Shown here in pieces: positions 38,842 through 47,379 of a stretch of 64,000 nt of DNA. Both the position numbers and the translations under genes were made by a program. Below the pieces are notes generated by a model. That model had not been told where the DNA came from. It saw only the letters and a list, made by a program, of their open reading frames with translations, and did no database searches. Within the stretch, counting starts at the first letter, position 1; the number at the start of each line of letters is the position of its first letter. The DNA comes from UBA2357 sp041678045 (GTDB lineage Bacteria; Pseudomonadota; Gammaproteobacteria; Burkholderiales; Rhodocyclaceae): positions 47,676 to 111,675 of the forward strand of contig JBAYOV010000005.1 in the NCBI GenBank assembly GCA_041678045.1, written 5' to 3'.

Positions 38842-38896
38842 CCGCGCCGCCCACCCCTGCGTAAACGTCGTTGCAACGCGGGGCAAGCATCGCCGC

Positions 38897-41419
38897 TCAC
38901 GGCACGCTCTTGCGCAGCACGCGGGTCAGCACGTCGAGTTCGGTCAGCAGTTGGGTCAGCGGAGCCCTGAAGGCACCCTCATGCTGGTTGCGCGCAAGCT
39001 GCTCCACCCGCTGCGCGGCCGACAGCGCCCGCTCGGCGAAGAACACGCCCACACTGCCCTTGGCGGTATGCGCCAGTTCACGCAGACGGACGAAATCCCG
39101 TCGCTCGCGCGCAGTGCGCAGATCGCGCAGCAGCGGCCCCACATCCCGCAGGTAGAGCGCGATCAGCTGCTGCAGCGAAGCCTCGTCGCCATCGAGCATG
39201 GCCCGTGTTTCGCCCAGATTCACGTTCGACTCATGCTCGACCGACTCCAGCATGGTCACCGCCCCCGGCAACTCCTCATCCTGCTGGCCGTTGCACAGGT
39301 GCTCGATCAGCGCATACAGACGCGCCCCACGAATCGGCTTGGAGATGAACTCGTCCATGCCTGCCTCCAGACAGGCCAGACGCTCCGCATCGCCGTCATG
39401 CGCGGTCATTGCCACAATCGGCACCGGTCGCCACATTTCATGGGTCATCACCCAGCTGCGGCGCGCCTCGCGTGCGCGGATGGCCCGCGTGGCCTCGATG
39501 CCGTCGAGCTCCGGCATCTGCATGTCCATCAGCACCAGATCGAAACGCTCTTGTTCGAAGCGCTCGACGGCCTCACGGCCGTTGCTCACCACGCACACCG
39601 AATGCCCGGCCTTCTCGAGCATGCGGGTGGCCACCGTCTGGTTGATCAGGTTGTCCTCGGCCAGCAGAATGCGCAGGCGGCCACAAAGCGGCCCCGCGTC
39701 GGACGCATCGCCGTTCGCGAAAGCCTCGAGATGCAGTTGAGGGTCGAACTCGAACAGCGACTCGGGCAGGGCCGCCGCCGCACCGCTGCGGGCAACGAAC
39801 AGGGCATCGAGCAGCTCAAGCGCCGAAAAGGGCTTGCCCAGCCGCGACCCCAGACCCAACTCGCTGCAGCGCAGCGTGTCGCTCTTCTGCTCATGCATCG
39901 GCATCAACACGACGATCCGGTCGAGCATCGGCCGGGCATCGGCAAAACGCTCCACCAGCGCAAAACCGCCGGGCGGCGCCATGTGACCATCGAGCAGGAT
40001 GAAGTCATACGGGTCCAGTCCGCCCTGCTCGGCGTTCAGCAGGCCTTCCGCCTGCTCGCCATCGCTTGCCAGCACCGCACGCAGCCCCAGAAACTCAAGC
40101 TGATGACACACACACTCGCCCAGCGCCCGGTTGCGCTCCACCACCAGCACCCGCGCCTTGCGCAGCACCTCCGGCACCGCTTCGGGGGTCAGCGCCAGCG
40201 CACTGCCAACCGGGGCAAACGGGCACTCGAAACGGAACACACTCCCCTGGCCGGGCGTGCTTTCCACCTGCAAGCGGCCACCCATCAGCTCGACCAGCTG
40301 ACGGCTGATCGCGAGCCCCAGACCGGTGCCACCGTATTTGCGGGTGGTACTCGCATCGGCCTGGGTGAAGGCACCAAAAATCGCTTCCTGCCGCTCGACC
40401 GGAATGCCGATGCCGGTGTCGCGCACCGCAAACGCAAGCACCACCGCATCGGCAGCGCGGCTGCGCACCTCGACCCGCAATTCGACTTCCCCGTGCTCGG
40501 TGAACTTGATCGCATTGCCCAGCAAATTGATCAACACCTGACGCAAACGGCCGGCATCGCCCACCAGCCGCAGCGGCACACCCGGATCATGGGCACAGAA
40601 AATCTCCAGCCCCTTCTGGTGCGCCTGCAGGGCCACCGACTTGAGCGCGGCCGACAGAAAGTCCGGCAGGTTGAACTCGCTTCGTTCGATCTCCAGCCGG
40701 CCCGCCTCGATGCGGGAAAAATCCAGAATGTCGTTGATGATCGCCAGCAAGGACTCCGCCGACGAATGCACCGTACGCAGACAGTCGCGCTGTTCGGAAT
40801 TGAGATGCGTGTCGAGCAGCAGCTCGGTCATGCCGATGATGCCGTTCATCGGGGTACGGATTTCGTGGCTGACGTTGGCGAGAAACTCGCCCTTCACCCG
40901 GTTGGCCCGCTCGGCCTCGTCGCGGGCAGCGATCAGCTCCGACTGCAGGCGCTTCTGTTCGGAAATATCGGTGAAGGTGCCCAGCATGCGACGCCAGCGC
41001 CCTTCTTCCCCGCCACGCTCGCACGCCTTGCCGCGCAAGGCATACCAGTGCCACTGGGCGGCAGCATCGCACATCCGGACATCCACCTCGAAATACGGCA
41101 GAGCTCCGCGCAGATGGGCACGCAACAGGCTGTCCGCCTTGCTGCGATCCTCCGGGTGCACATGCTGCAAGACCTCGTCGGCCGGACCGGAGCGCAGGCC
41201 GAGCGCCTGCATCCCCTGCCCCAGTGCTGCCTCATCCCCTGCGAACACAATCGTCCGGAGCAGAAAATCCCATTCCCAGTAGCCCGCATCGCCACGATCC
41301 AGCCCCAGCGCAAGCCGTGCGCGGGCCACCGATAGCTCGCGCTCCAGCGCGCTGCAGCGATGCTGCAGGGCCGACAGGTCGGCCTGCAGCGTCTCGATGG
41401 CGTCGCCCCCGGTGTGCAT
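38897..41419 (-). CDS. Hybrid sensor histidine kinase (coiled coil-PAS-HisKA-HATPase-REC-REC-HPt)
   Basis: An 840-residue cytoplasmic multi-domain kinase with no membrane segment. In order: an N-terminal coiled coil (residues 5-35), a PAS-like domain (45-155, ending GTFTDISEQKR), HisKA with His185 in SHEIRTP, and HATPase (about 290-400: GNAIKF, DTGIGI, GGTGLGLAI). Then come a degenerate-looking receiver (about 435-560, LLDGHM), a canonical receiver (590-710, LLAEDN and LVLMDMQMP) and an HPt domain near the end (HTAKGS). The complete relay suggests transfer to a separate response regulator, which is not encoded next to it. It lies between dapB and carA, a spot where relatives have no kinase. 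The signal is unknown. Confidence 0.9.
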   Translation of the reverse strand: MHTGGDAIETLQADLSALQHRCSALERELSVARARLALGLDRGDAGYWEWDFLLRTIVFAGDEAALGQGMQALGLRSGPADEVLQHVHPEDRSKADSLLRAHLRGALPYFEVDVRMCDAAAQWHWYALRGKACERGGEEGRWRRMLGTFTDISEQKRLQSELIAARDEAERANRVKGEFLANVSHEIRTPMNGIIGMTELLLDTHLNSEQRDCLRTVHSSAESLLAIINDILDFSRIEAGRLEIERSEFNLPDFLSAALKSVALQAHQKGLEIFCAHDPGVPLRLVGDAGRLRQVLINLLGNAIKFTEHGEVELRVEVRSRAADAVVLAFAVRDTGIGIPVERQEAIFGAFTQADASTTRKYGGTGLGLAISRQLVELMGGRLQVESTPGQGSVFRFECPFAPVGSALALTPEAVPEVLRKARVLVVERNRALGECVCHQLEFLGLRAVLASDGEQAEGLLNAEQGGLDPYDFILLDGHMAPPGGFALVERFADARPMLDRIVVLMPMHEQKSDTLRCSELGLGSRLGKPFSALELLDALFVARSGAAAALPESLFEFDPQLHLEAFANGDASDAGPLCGRLRILLAEDNLINQTVATRMLEKAGHSVCVVSNGREAVERFEQERFDLVLMDMQMPELDGIEATRAIRAREARRSWVMTHEMWRPVPIVAMTAHDGDAERLACLEAGMDEFISKPIRGARLYALIEHLCNGQQDEELPGAVTMLESVEHESNVNLGETRAMLDGDEASLQQLIALYLRDVGPLLRDLRTARERRDFVRLRELAHTAKGSVGVFFAERALSAAQRVEQLARNQHEGAFRAPLTQLLTELDVLTRVLRKSVP

Positions 41420-41458
41420 GGATGCCCGGCTGACCCGATTCGCGCCAATGCGGCCGGC

Positions 41459-42265
41459 TCAGCGCAGGCCGAGCACGTCCTGCATGTCGAACAGGCCGGC
41501 GCGATGGCTGGCGAGAAAGCGCGCGGCGCGCATCGCGCCGGTGGCGTAAGGCATGCGGCTGCCCGACTTGTGGGTGATTTCGATGCGCTCGCCGAGACCG
41601 GCAAACAACACTGTGTGATCGCCCACCACATCCCCCCCCCGGATGGTGGAAAAACCGATGGTCTCTGGCAAACGCTCGCCGGTCACACCCTGACGGCCAT
41701 AGAGGGCACAGCTGTCGAGATCGCGTCCCAGCACCTGCGCCACCACCTCGCCCATGCGCAGGGCGGTGCCGGAGGGCGCATCCACCTTGAAGCGGTGATG
41801 TGCCTCGATCACCTCCACATCGTAGCCCTGATCCAGAATGCGGGCGGCCACCTCAAGCAGCTTGAACACCGCATTCACGCCCACCGCCATGTTCGGCGCG
41901 AACACCACCGGAATGTCACGGGCAAAGTCCGCAATCTGCTGCTTTTGCGCGGCGCTGAAGCCCGTGGTACCAATCACCACCGCCTTGCCAAGCCCATGCG
42001 CAATTTCAAGGTGTGCCAGTGTGGCCTCCGGGCGGGTGAAGTCGATCACACAGTCGGCTGCGGCAATCGCCCGGGCCGCATCGTCGCCAATGCGCACCCC
42101 ACAGGCAGCGCCGGCAAACTCGCCCGCATCACGACCCACGAAGGGGCTGTCGGGCCGGTCGAATGCGGACGCCAGGCGCACGCCCTCCTCATTGTTGGCC
42201 GCCTCGATCAGCATGCGCCCCATGCGGCCAGCCGCACCGGCAACCGCTACTGCAATATCCGTCAT
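41459..42265 (-). CDS. dapB: 4-hydroxy-tetrahydrodipicolinate reductase
   Basis: A 268-residue NAD(P)H-dependent reductase of the diaminopimelate/lysine pathway, needed for peptidoglycan. The dinucleotide-binding motif VAGAAGRMGRML lies at residues 8-19. The catalytic region is EAHHRFKVDAPSGTAL, near residue 160. Length is normal. A short mobile-looking repeat lies immediately upstream, 19 bases from the start codon, replacing whatever spacer stood there. Confidence 0.97.
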   Translation of the reverse strand: MTDIAVAVAGAAGRMGRMLIEAANNEEGVRLASAFDRPDSPFVGRDAGEFAGAACGVRIGDDAARAIAAADCVIDFTRPEATLAHLEIAHGLGKAVVIGTTGFSAAQKQQIADFARDIPVVFAPNMAVGVNAVFKLLEVAARILDQGYDVEVIEAHHRFKVDAPSGTALRMGEVVAQVLGRDLDSCALYGRQGVTGERLPETIGFSTIRGGDVVGDHTVLFAGLGERIEITHKSGSRMPYATGAMRAARFLASHRAGLFDMQDVLGLR

Positions 42266-42284
42266 TCATTCCTCTCGCTGAACA

Positions 42285-42408
42285 TTATTGACCTGACCCC
42301 AAACTCCCTCTTTCCGTTCGGGCTGAGCCTGTCGAAGCCCAGCCCCGGCAGTGCCCTTCGACAAGCTCAGGGCGAACGGAGACAGCATGCTGAAGGACCG
42401 GGTTAATA
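42285..42408. repeat. MITE/REP-like element, copy 1
   Basis: A roughly 124-base element with imperfect terminal inverted repeats (TATTGACCTGACCC at the left, GGACCGGGTTAATA at the right). Two inverted internal arms, CGTTCGGGCTGAGCCTGTCG and GACAAGCTCAGGGCGAACGG, would fold into a long hairpin. The second copy is at 58263-58385. It encodes nothing and lies directly upstream of dapB. Confidence 0.75.
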
Positions 42409-42445
42409 TTGACTTGGCTGCTCGATTGCCTGACTTCGCTTCGGC

Positions 42446-42859
42446 TCATTTGCCGCCCGTCGCCGGCACCTCGACCACGCGCGAACGCGGCGGGGCGCTT
42501 TCGGCAGCCCCTTCACCGGCAGCCGCCACCACATCGCCTTCCACACGCACCAGCAACTCATTCTCGAAAAACACGCTCAGCATGCGCTGCTCGGGCTCGC
42601 CCTTGCCGGGCTTGAACAGATACACATAATCCCAGCGGTCAGGCCGGAAGGTATCGACCAGCAAGGGACTGCCAAGCACGAAGCGCACCTGGTCCCGGGT
42701 CATGCCCGGACGCAACTGCGACACCATTTCCTGGTCTATGTAATTGCCCTGACGTACATCGATCCGGTACGGATCGATGCGGTCGGTCAGGGTCTGGAAG
42801 GAGCAGCCCGCTGCCAGCACCACGGATGCGGACAGCAGGAAAAGGGTAGTCGGCTTCAT
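42446..42859 (-). CDS. bamE: BamE, outer-membrane assembly lipoprotein
   Basis: A 137-residue lipoprotein of the BAM complex, which inserts beta-barrel proteins into the outer membrane. The signal peptide ends in the lipobox LAAGC, with Cys19 as the lipidated residue. The mature part has the SmpA/OmlA fold, with QGNYIDQEMVSQLRPGMTRD and VRFVLGSPLLVDTFRPDRWDY. It is divergent from fur, an arrangement common in proteobacteria. The tail is rich in Ala, Glu and Pro. Confidence 0.95.
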   Translation of the reverse strand: MKPTTLFLLSASVVLAAGCSFQTLTDRIDPYRIDVRQGNYIDQEMVSQLRPGMTRDQVRFVLGSPLLVDTFRPDRWDYVYLFKPGKGEPEQRMLSVFFENELLVRVEGDVVAAAGEGAAESAPPRSRVVEVPATGGK

Positions 42860-42908
42860 CGATCGCATGGGCGCAGTTTAGACCAAAGGGCGGGAACAGG
42901 CGTCTGAA

Positions 42909-42921
42909 CGTTCTCAGAACG
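42909..42921. promoter_or_regulatory. Palindrome in the bamE-fur intergenic region
   Basis: CGTTCT-C-AGAACG is a perfect 13-base palindrome in the 147-base divergent promoter region. It does not match the Fur box or the LexA box. It may be an operator for an unidentified regulator. Confidence 0.3.
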
Positions 42922-43006
42922 GGCCGGAAAATATATCATACGGACGGCCGTGGCCCGACATGCCCGCCCGGAAGCAACGCCCTCCGCCAACCAGACGGTG
43001 CACTCC

Positions 43007-43450
43007 ATGCCTGATAATTCCAAGAACCTGAAAAGTATGGGCCTCAAGGCCACATACCCCCGACTGAAGATTCTCGACCTGTTCCAGAACACAGAAACCC
43101 GCCACCTGACGGCCGAAGACGTGTATCGGCAACTGATGTCCGAAGACATGGACATTGGACTGGCCACAGTGTACCGGGTGCTGACCCAGTTCGAGCAGGC
43201 CGGCCTGCTCGAACGGCACTATTTCGAAGCCGGCAAGGCCGTGTTCGAGCTCAACCAGGGTCACCACCATGACCATCTGGTATGTCTGCAGTGTGGCAAA
43301 GTGGAAGAATTCTTCGATGCCGAAATCGAAAAGCGCCAAAACGCGATTGCCGAAGAGCGCGGTTTCGAAGTGCGCGAACACGCGCTCTACCTGTACGCAA
43401 ACTGCCTGAAAACCGACTGCCCGCACCGGCACGAGGACGGCCGGGACTGA
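43007..43450 (+). CDS. fur: Fur, ferric uptake regulator
   Basis: A 147-residue iron-responsive repressor. The winged helix (LKATYPRLKILDLFQN, then MDIGLATVYRVLTQFEQAGL) is followed by the metal-binding hinge NQGHHHDHLVCLQCGKVEEF. The CxxC and a second C-terminal Cys pair (NCLKTDC) support the structural zinc site. The start MPDNSKNLKSMGLKATYPR is typical of betaproteobacterial Fur. Confidence 0.97.
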   Translation: MPDNSKNLKSMGLKATYPRLKILDLFQNTETRHLTAEDVYRQLMSEDMDIGLATVYRVLTQFEQAGLLERHYFEAGKAVFELNQGHHHDHLVCLQCGKVEEFFDAEIEKRQNAIAEERGFEVREHALYLYANCLKTDCPHRHEDGRD

Positions 43451-43504
43451 AGCGGCCCCGGCCGTGCCGGGCCCTTTCAGCCGGCGAAGCTCACCTCGCG
43501 AAGC

Positions 43505-45169
43505 TCACTCCTTCGCATCCGTGAAACCGAGCATTTCGGCGGCATGGCGCCGCGTGGTGTCGGTAATGTTCACCCCGCCAAGCATGCGTGCAATCTCGTC
43601 GACCCGCCCCTCGCGGGCGAGTGGCGTGACCGCGCTGAGCACCTCGCCTTCAACGGTGCGCTTGGCAATGTTCCACTGCCAGTCCGCACAGGCGGCCACC
43701 TGTGGCAGATGGGTCACGCACAGCACCTGCCGCTCTGCGCCCAGACGGTGCAGCAGCTTGCCGACAATTTCGGCCACGCCCCCTCCGATGCCGACATCGA
43801 CTTCGTCGAAGATCAATGTCGGGGTGGCCGAATCGCGGCTGGTCATGACCTGGATCGCCAGCCCGATGCGGGACAATTCCCCGCCCGATGCGACCTTCGC
43901 CAGCGGTCTGAGCGACTGGCTGGGGTTGGCCGCCACGGTGAATTCCACCGCCTCCAGGCCGTGCGCCGCACCCCCATCCAGCGGATGCAGGGCCACCGCG
44001 AAGCGCCCGCCGGCCATGGCCAGCGTCTGCATGGCTTCGGTCACGCGGGCCGACAGGGCTTCGGCAGCCGGCCGACGCCGGGCCGACAGGGCGCGGGCAA
44101 GCTCAAGATAGGCATCGAAGGCGGCCTGCTCCTGCCGGGCCAGCCGTTCGGGGTCGGCCCTCGCCTCCAGGCCCGACAGCTCGTCACGCCAGCGCTGCAA
44201 CAACTGCGGCAACTCTTCCGGCGTCACCCGGTACTTGCGCGCCAGACTGGTGACTTCCGCAATCTGCCGATCCACTTCGTCCAGACGCGCGGGATCGAGA
44301 TCCAGCCGGTCACGATAACGGCGCAGGGCATGCAGGGCCTCATCGGCCTGAATGGCGGCCCCCGCCACCAGCTCCGACACCTCCACCAAGGTGGCATCGA
44401 TGTCCGCCATGGCCTGCAGGCGGGTACTCAGCTGCCCGAGCAGGGCACTCACCGACACATCCGCCTCGCCCAGCATCAGCAGGGCCTCATCGGCCCCCTG
44501 CATCAGCCCGGCCGCATGGGCCAGGCGCGACTGTTCGACATTGAGCTCATCCCACTGGCCGGCCTCGAAACCGAGCCGCTCCAGTTCCTCGACCTGCCAC
44601 GCAAGCAACTCGCGCTGGCGTTCGGACTCGGCCGAATCCTGCTCGGCGGCGCGACGCGCCTCGATGGCGGCCTGCCACTGCCGGTAACGCTGGGCGCACT
44701 CGGCAGCCAGGGCGGTGGCGCCGGCATGGGCGTCGAGCAAGGCGCGCTGGGCCTCCTGCCGCAGCAGCGCATGGTGTGCGTGCTGGCCGTGAATGTCGCA
44801 CAGGTGTTCGCCCGCCTCGCGCAGCTGCCCGAGCGTCACCGGCACGGCATTGATCCATGCCCGCGAACGCCCGCTCGCCTCGATCACCCGGCGCAGCAAC
44901 AAACCGCCCTCTTCTTCGGGAATGCCCTGTTCGACGCACCACGCATGCAGGGGGTCGGTCAGATCGAATTCGGCGGTGATGTCCGCACGCGGTCGCCCCT
45001 CGCGCACCACCCCGGTATCGGTCCGCCCCCCGAGCGCCAGCCCGAGCGCATCGAGCAGGATGGACTTGCCCGCCCCGGTCTCTCCGGTCAGCACCCCGAA
45101 GCCCTCGCTGAACTCCAGCTCAAGCCGATCGACGATGACGAAATCGCTAATGGACAGGCGGCGCAACAT
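43505..45169 (-). CDS. recN: RecN, DNA double-strand break repair ATPase
   Basis: A 554-residue SMC-like protein acting early in recombinational repair. Walker A GETGAGKSILLDALG lies near residue 30, and the signature and Walker B (SGGELSRIGLAIQ, LIFDEVDVGIGG) near 430 and 460. Coiled-coil arms fill the middle. The start MLRRLSISDFVIVD is canonical. No LexA-type box was seen upstream, although recN is SOS-controlled in E. coli. Confidence 0.97.
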   Translation of the reverse strand: MLRRLSISDFVIVDRLELEFSEGFGVLTGETGAGKSILLDALGLALGGRTDTGVVREGRPRADITAEFDLTDPLHAWCVEQGIPEEEGGLLLRRVIEASGRSRAWINAVPVTLGQLREAGEHLCDIHGQHAHHALLRQEAQRALLDAHAGATALAAECAQRYRQWQAAIEARRAAEQDSAESERQRELLAWQVEELERLGFEAGQWDELNVEQSRLAHAAGLMQGADEALLMLGEADVSVSALLGQLSTRLQAMADIDATLVEVSELVAGAAIQADEALHALRRYRDRLDLDPARLDEVDRQIAEVTSLARKYRVTPEELPQLLQRWRDELSGLEARADPERLARQEQAAFDAYLELARALSARRRPAAEALSARVTEAMQTLAMAGGRFAVALHPLDGGAAHGLEAVEFTVAANPSQSLRPLAKVASGGELSRIGLAIQVMTSRDSATPTLIFDEVDVGIGGGVAEIVGKLLHRLGAERQVLCVTHLPQVAACADWQWNIAKRTVEGEVLSAVTPLAREGRVDEIARMLGGVNITDTTRRHAAEMLGFTDAKE

Positions 45170-45343
45170 GATGAATTCACCCGGATGATGGTTGGGGTTG
45201 AGAGTGGGGTTGCAGTGTGGCTGGATACGTTCGCTGCGTGCTTCGTCCGGGGAGTCGGTGCAGTGCCCATCGGGGTTCGCGTGGTCCATGGCCAGTGGCG
45301 CACGCACGCGACCGGCTTGCGCCCCCCCGGGTTTCAGCGCACC

Positions 45344-46228
45344 TCAGGGAATCCTCGGCACCGCGCTCCAGTGCAGCTTCTCGCGCAGCATCGCATAGTA
45401 ACTGTACCCTTCGGGATGCAGCAGACGCAGCGCATGCGGCGAGCGTGTGATTCTGACACAGTCCCCGGCGCGTGCGTCAAACCGGGTCTGTCCGTCGAAA
45501 TGGATGCGGGCCTCATGCAGCGGCAAGAGGCGAATGTCGATGCGGCAGGTGTCGGGCAGGGTCACCGGGCGCGCGGTGAGCGCATGCGGGCACAGCGGCA
45601 CCAGCGCGATCGCATCGATGGACGGATGCAGGATCGGGCCGTTTGCCGACAACGCATAGGCGGTGGAACCGGTGGGCGTGGTGACGATCATGCCGTCCGA
45701 GCGCTGGGTATATACGAAGTCGTCATCGATGGACACGTCGAACTCGATCATGCGGCCGATGTCGCCCTTGTTGAGCACCACATCGTTGAGCGCCAGGGTG
45801 TGGAACACCCGGTCCCCGCCGCGCAGCACCTCGGCCGACAGCATGAAGCGGCGCTCCTCGGTGTAGCGCCCCTCCAGCATCTCGGTGAGCCGCTGCACCG
45901 CACAGTCGCGCCCGATATCGGTCAGAAACCCGACCCGGCCCTGATTCACCCCCACCAGCGGCACGCCATATTCGGCCAGCCGGCGGGCGGTGTTGAGCAT
46001 GGTGCCATCCCCGCCCATCACCACCGCCAGGCCGGCCTGCTCGCCGATGGCATCATAGCCGGCCACCGGAAAGTCTCCGGACAAACCGATGGAACTCGCA
46101 GTCCCCTGCTCGATCAATACCTTATGTCCCCGGTCGCGCAAAAAAGCGGCCAATTCGAGCACCGCCTCGGCCACATCCGGGCTCTGGTACTTGCCAATCA
46201 GTGCGATGGTGGAGAAATGCGTCGTCAT
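45344..46228 (-). CDS. nadK: NAD kinase
   Basis: A 294-residue enzyme phosphorylating NAD to NADP. The conserved GGDGTML is near residue 65, and the second glycine-rich motif TPTGSTAYALSANGPI near 185. The segment LVGVNQGRVGFLTD is also typical. It starts at MTTHFSTIALIGKY. It is divergent from hrcA with 85 bases between the start codons. Confidence 0.97.
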   Translation of the reverse strand: MTTHFSTIALIGKYQSPDVAEAVLELAAFLRDRGHKVLIEQGTASSIGLSGDFPVAGYDAIGEQAGLAVVMGGDGTMLNTARRLAEYGVPLVGVNQGRVGFLTDIGRDCAVQRLTEMLEGRYTEERRFMLSAEVLRGGDRVFHTLALNDVVLNKGDIGRMIEFDVSIDDDFVYTQRSDGMIVTTPTGSTAYALSANGPILHPSIDAIALVPLCPHALTARPVTLPDTCRIDIRLLPLHEARIHFDGQTRFDARAGDCVRITRSPHALRLLHPEGYSYYAMLREKLHWSAVPRIP

Positions 46229-46258
46229 GCGCGGATTAAACCACATTCGTCCATTGCC

Positions 46259-46288
46259 TTGGCACTCGGCGCCATTCTTCCCTAGAAT
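46259..46288 (+). promoter_or_regulatory. Sigma-70-type promoter for hrcA
   Basis: TTGGCA and TAGAAT are separated by 18 bases, ending 25 bases before the hrcA ATG. The -35 matches consensus in five of six bases. No CIRCE operator is present around it. Confidence 0.55.
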
Positions 46289-46313
46289 CAGCACCATTCG
46301 GAAACCCGCCCAG

Positions 46314-47345
46314 ATGAAATTGCTCGATTCACGCTCGCAGATCCTCCTCAAGACCCTGATCGAACGCTACATCGTCGAGGGTCAGCCCGTCGGGTCACGC
46401 GCCCTGTCGCGTTACTCGGGGCTGGAGCTGTCCCCTGCGACCGTGCGCAACGTGATGAGCGATCTGGAAGAAATGGGCTTCATCGCCAGCCCGCACACGT
46501 CCGCCGGACGCATTCCCACCGCACGGGGCTACCGCTTCTTCGTCGATTCGCTGCTCACCGTGCAGCCGCTCGAACAGGCGCGGGTGCGGGCACTTCAGGG
46601 GCAGCTGCAACCCGACCAGCCACAGCGGGTGCTCACCGCCGCATCGCAACTGCTGTCCGACCTCACCCATTTTGCCGGCATCGTGCTGGCGCCACGCAAC
46701 GATGTGGAACGCATCCGCCAGATCGAATTCATCAGCCTGTCGGAAAACCGCATCCTGCTGATCATCGTCACCACCGCCGGTGACGTGCAAAACCGCATCC
46801 TGGTGACCCGCCGCCCCTACTCCGCCTCCGAGCTCACCGAAGCAGCCAATTACCTCACCGACCACTTTGCCGGATACGGTTTCCAGGACATGCGCGACCG
46901 GCTGCGCCACGAGCTGAGCCAGCTGCGCGGCGAGATGTCGGAGCTGATGGCGGCCGCCATCGAGGCGGGCGACCAGGCGATGCGCGACAGCGACGACGAC
47001 AAGTGCGTGCTGTCCGGAGAAACCAACCTGCTCGGCGTGGAAGACCTGTCCTCCAACATGTCGCGGCTGCGCGAACTGTTCCGCCTGTTCGAGAAGAAAA
47101 CCGGCCTGATGCAGTTGCTCGACCTGTCCAACCGCGCCGAAGGCGTGCAGATCTTCATCGGCGGCGAATCCGGCCTGTCCGAACTCGACGGCTGCAGCGT
47201 GGTCACTGCCAGCTATGAACTGGAGGGACGCATCGTGGGCTCGGTCGGCGTCATCGGCCCCACCCGCATGGCCTACGACCAGGTCATCCCCATCGTCGAC
47301 ATCACCGCCCGCCTGCTCAGCAACGCGCTGTCCAGCCGCAACTGA
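46314..47345 (+). CDS. hrcA: HrcA, heat-inducible transcription repressor
   Basis: A 343-residue repressor that binds CIRCE elements and is kept folded by GroEL. The N-terminal winged helix reads LKTLIERYIVEGQPVGSRAL, then LSPATVRNVMSDLEEMGFI with SPHTSAGRIPT. The C-terminal GAF-like domain is intact (IFIGGES; GVIGPTRMAYD). Its usual target groESL is outside this window, and neither grpE nor dnaK nearby has a CIRCE site. It may be co-transcribed with hemH, 34 bases on. Confidence 0.96.
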   Translation: MKLLDSRSQILLKTLIERYIVEGQPVGSRALSRYSGLELSPATVRNVMSDLEEMGFIASPHTSAGRIPTARGYRFFVDSLLTVQPLEQARVRALQGQLQPDQPQRVLTAASQLLSDLTHFAGIVLAPRNDVERIRQIEFISLSENRILLIIVTTAGDVQNRILVTRRPYSASELTEAANYLTDHFAGYGFQDMRDRLRHELSQLRGEMSELMAAAIEAGDQAMRDSDDDKCVLSGETNLLGVEDLSSNMSRLRELFRLFEKKTGLMQLLDLSNRAEGVQIFIGGESGLSELDGCSVVTASYELEGRIVGSVGVIGPTRMAYDQVIPIVDITARLLSNALSSRN

Positions 47346-47379
47346 GCCCAGGCACGGCCCCACTCTCTCAAGGACAATC

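Noticed and set aside
45170..45343. Search for a LexA box before recN
   Set aside because: No CTGT-N8-ACAG type palindrome was found upstream of the recN start.
46229..46313. Possible CIRCE operator before hrcA (TTGGCACTC)
   Set aside because: Only one half resembles CIRCE; the matching GAGTGCTAA half is missing. The stretch is better explained as the -35 region of a normal promoter.
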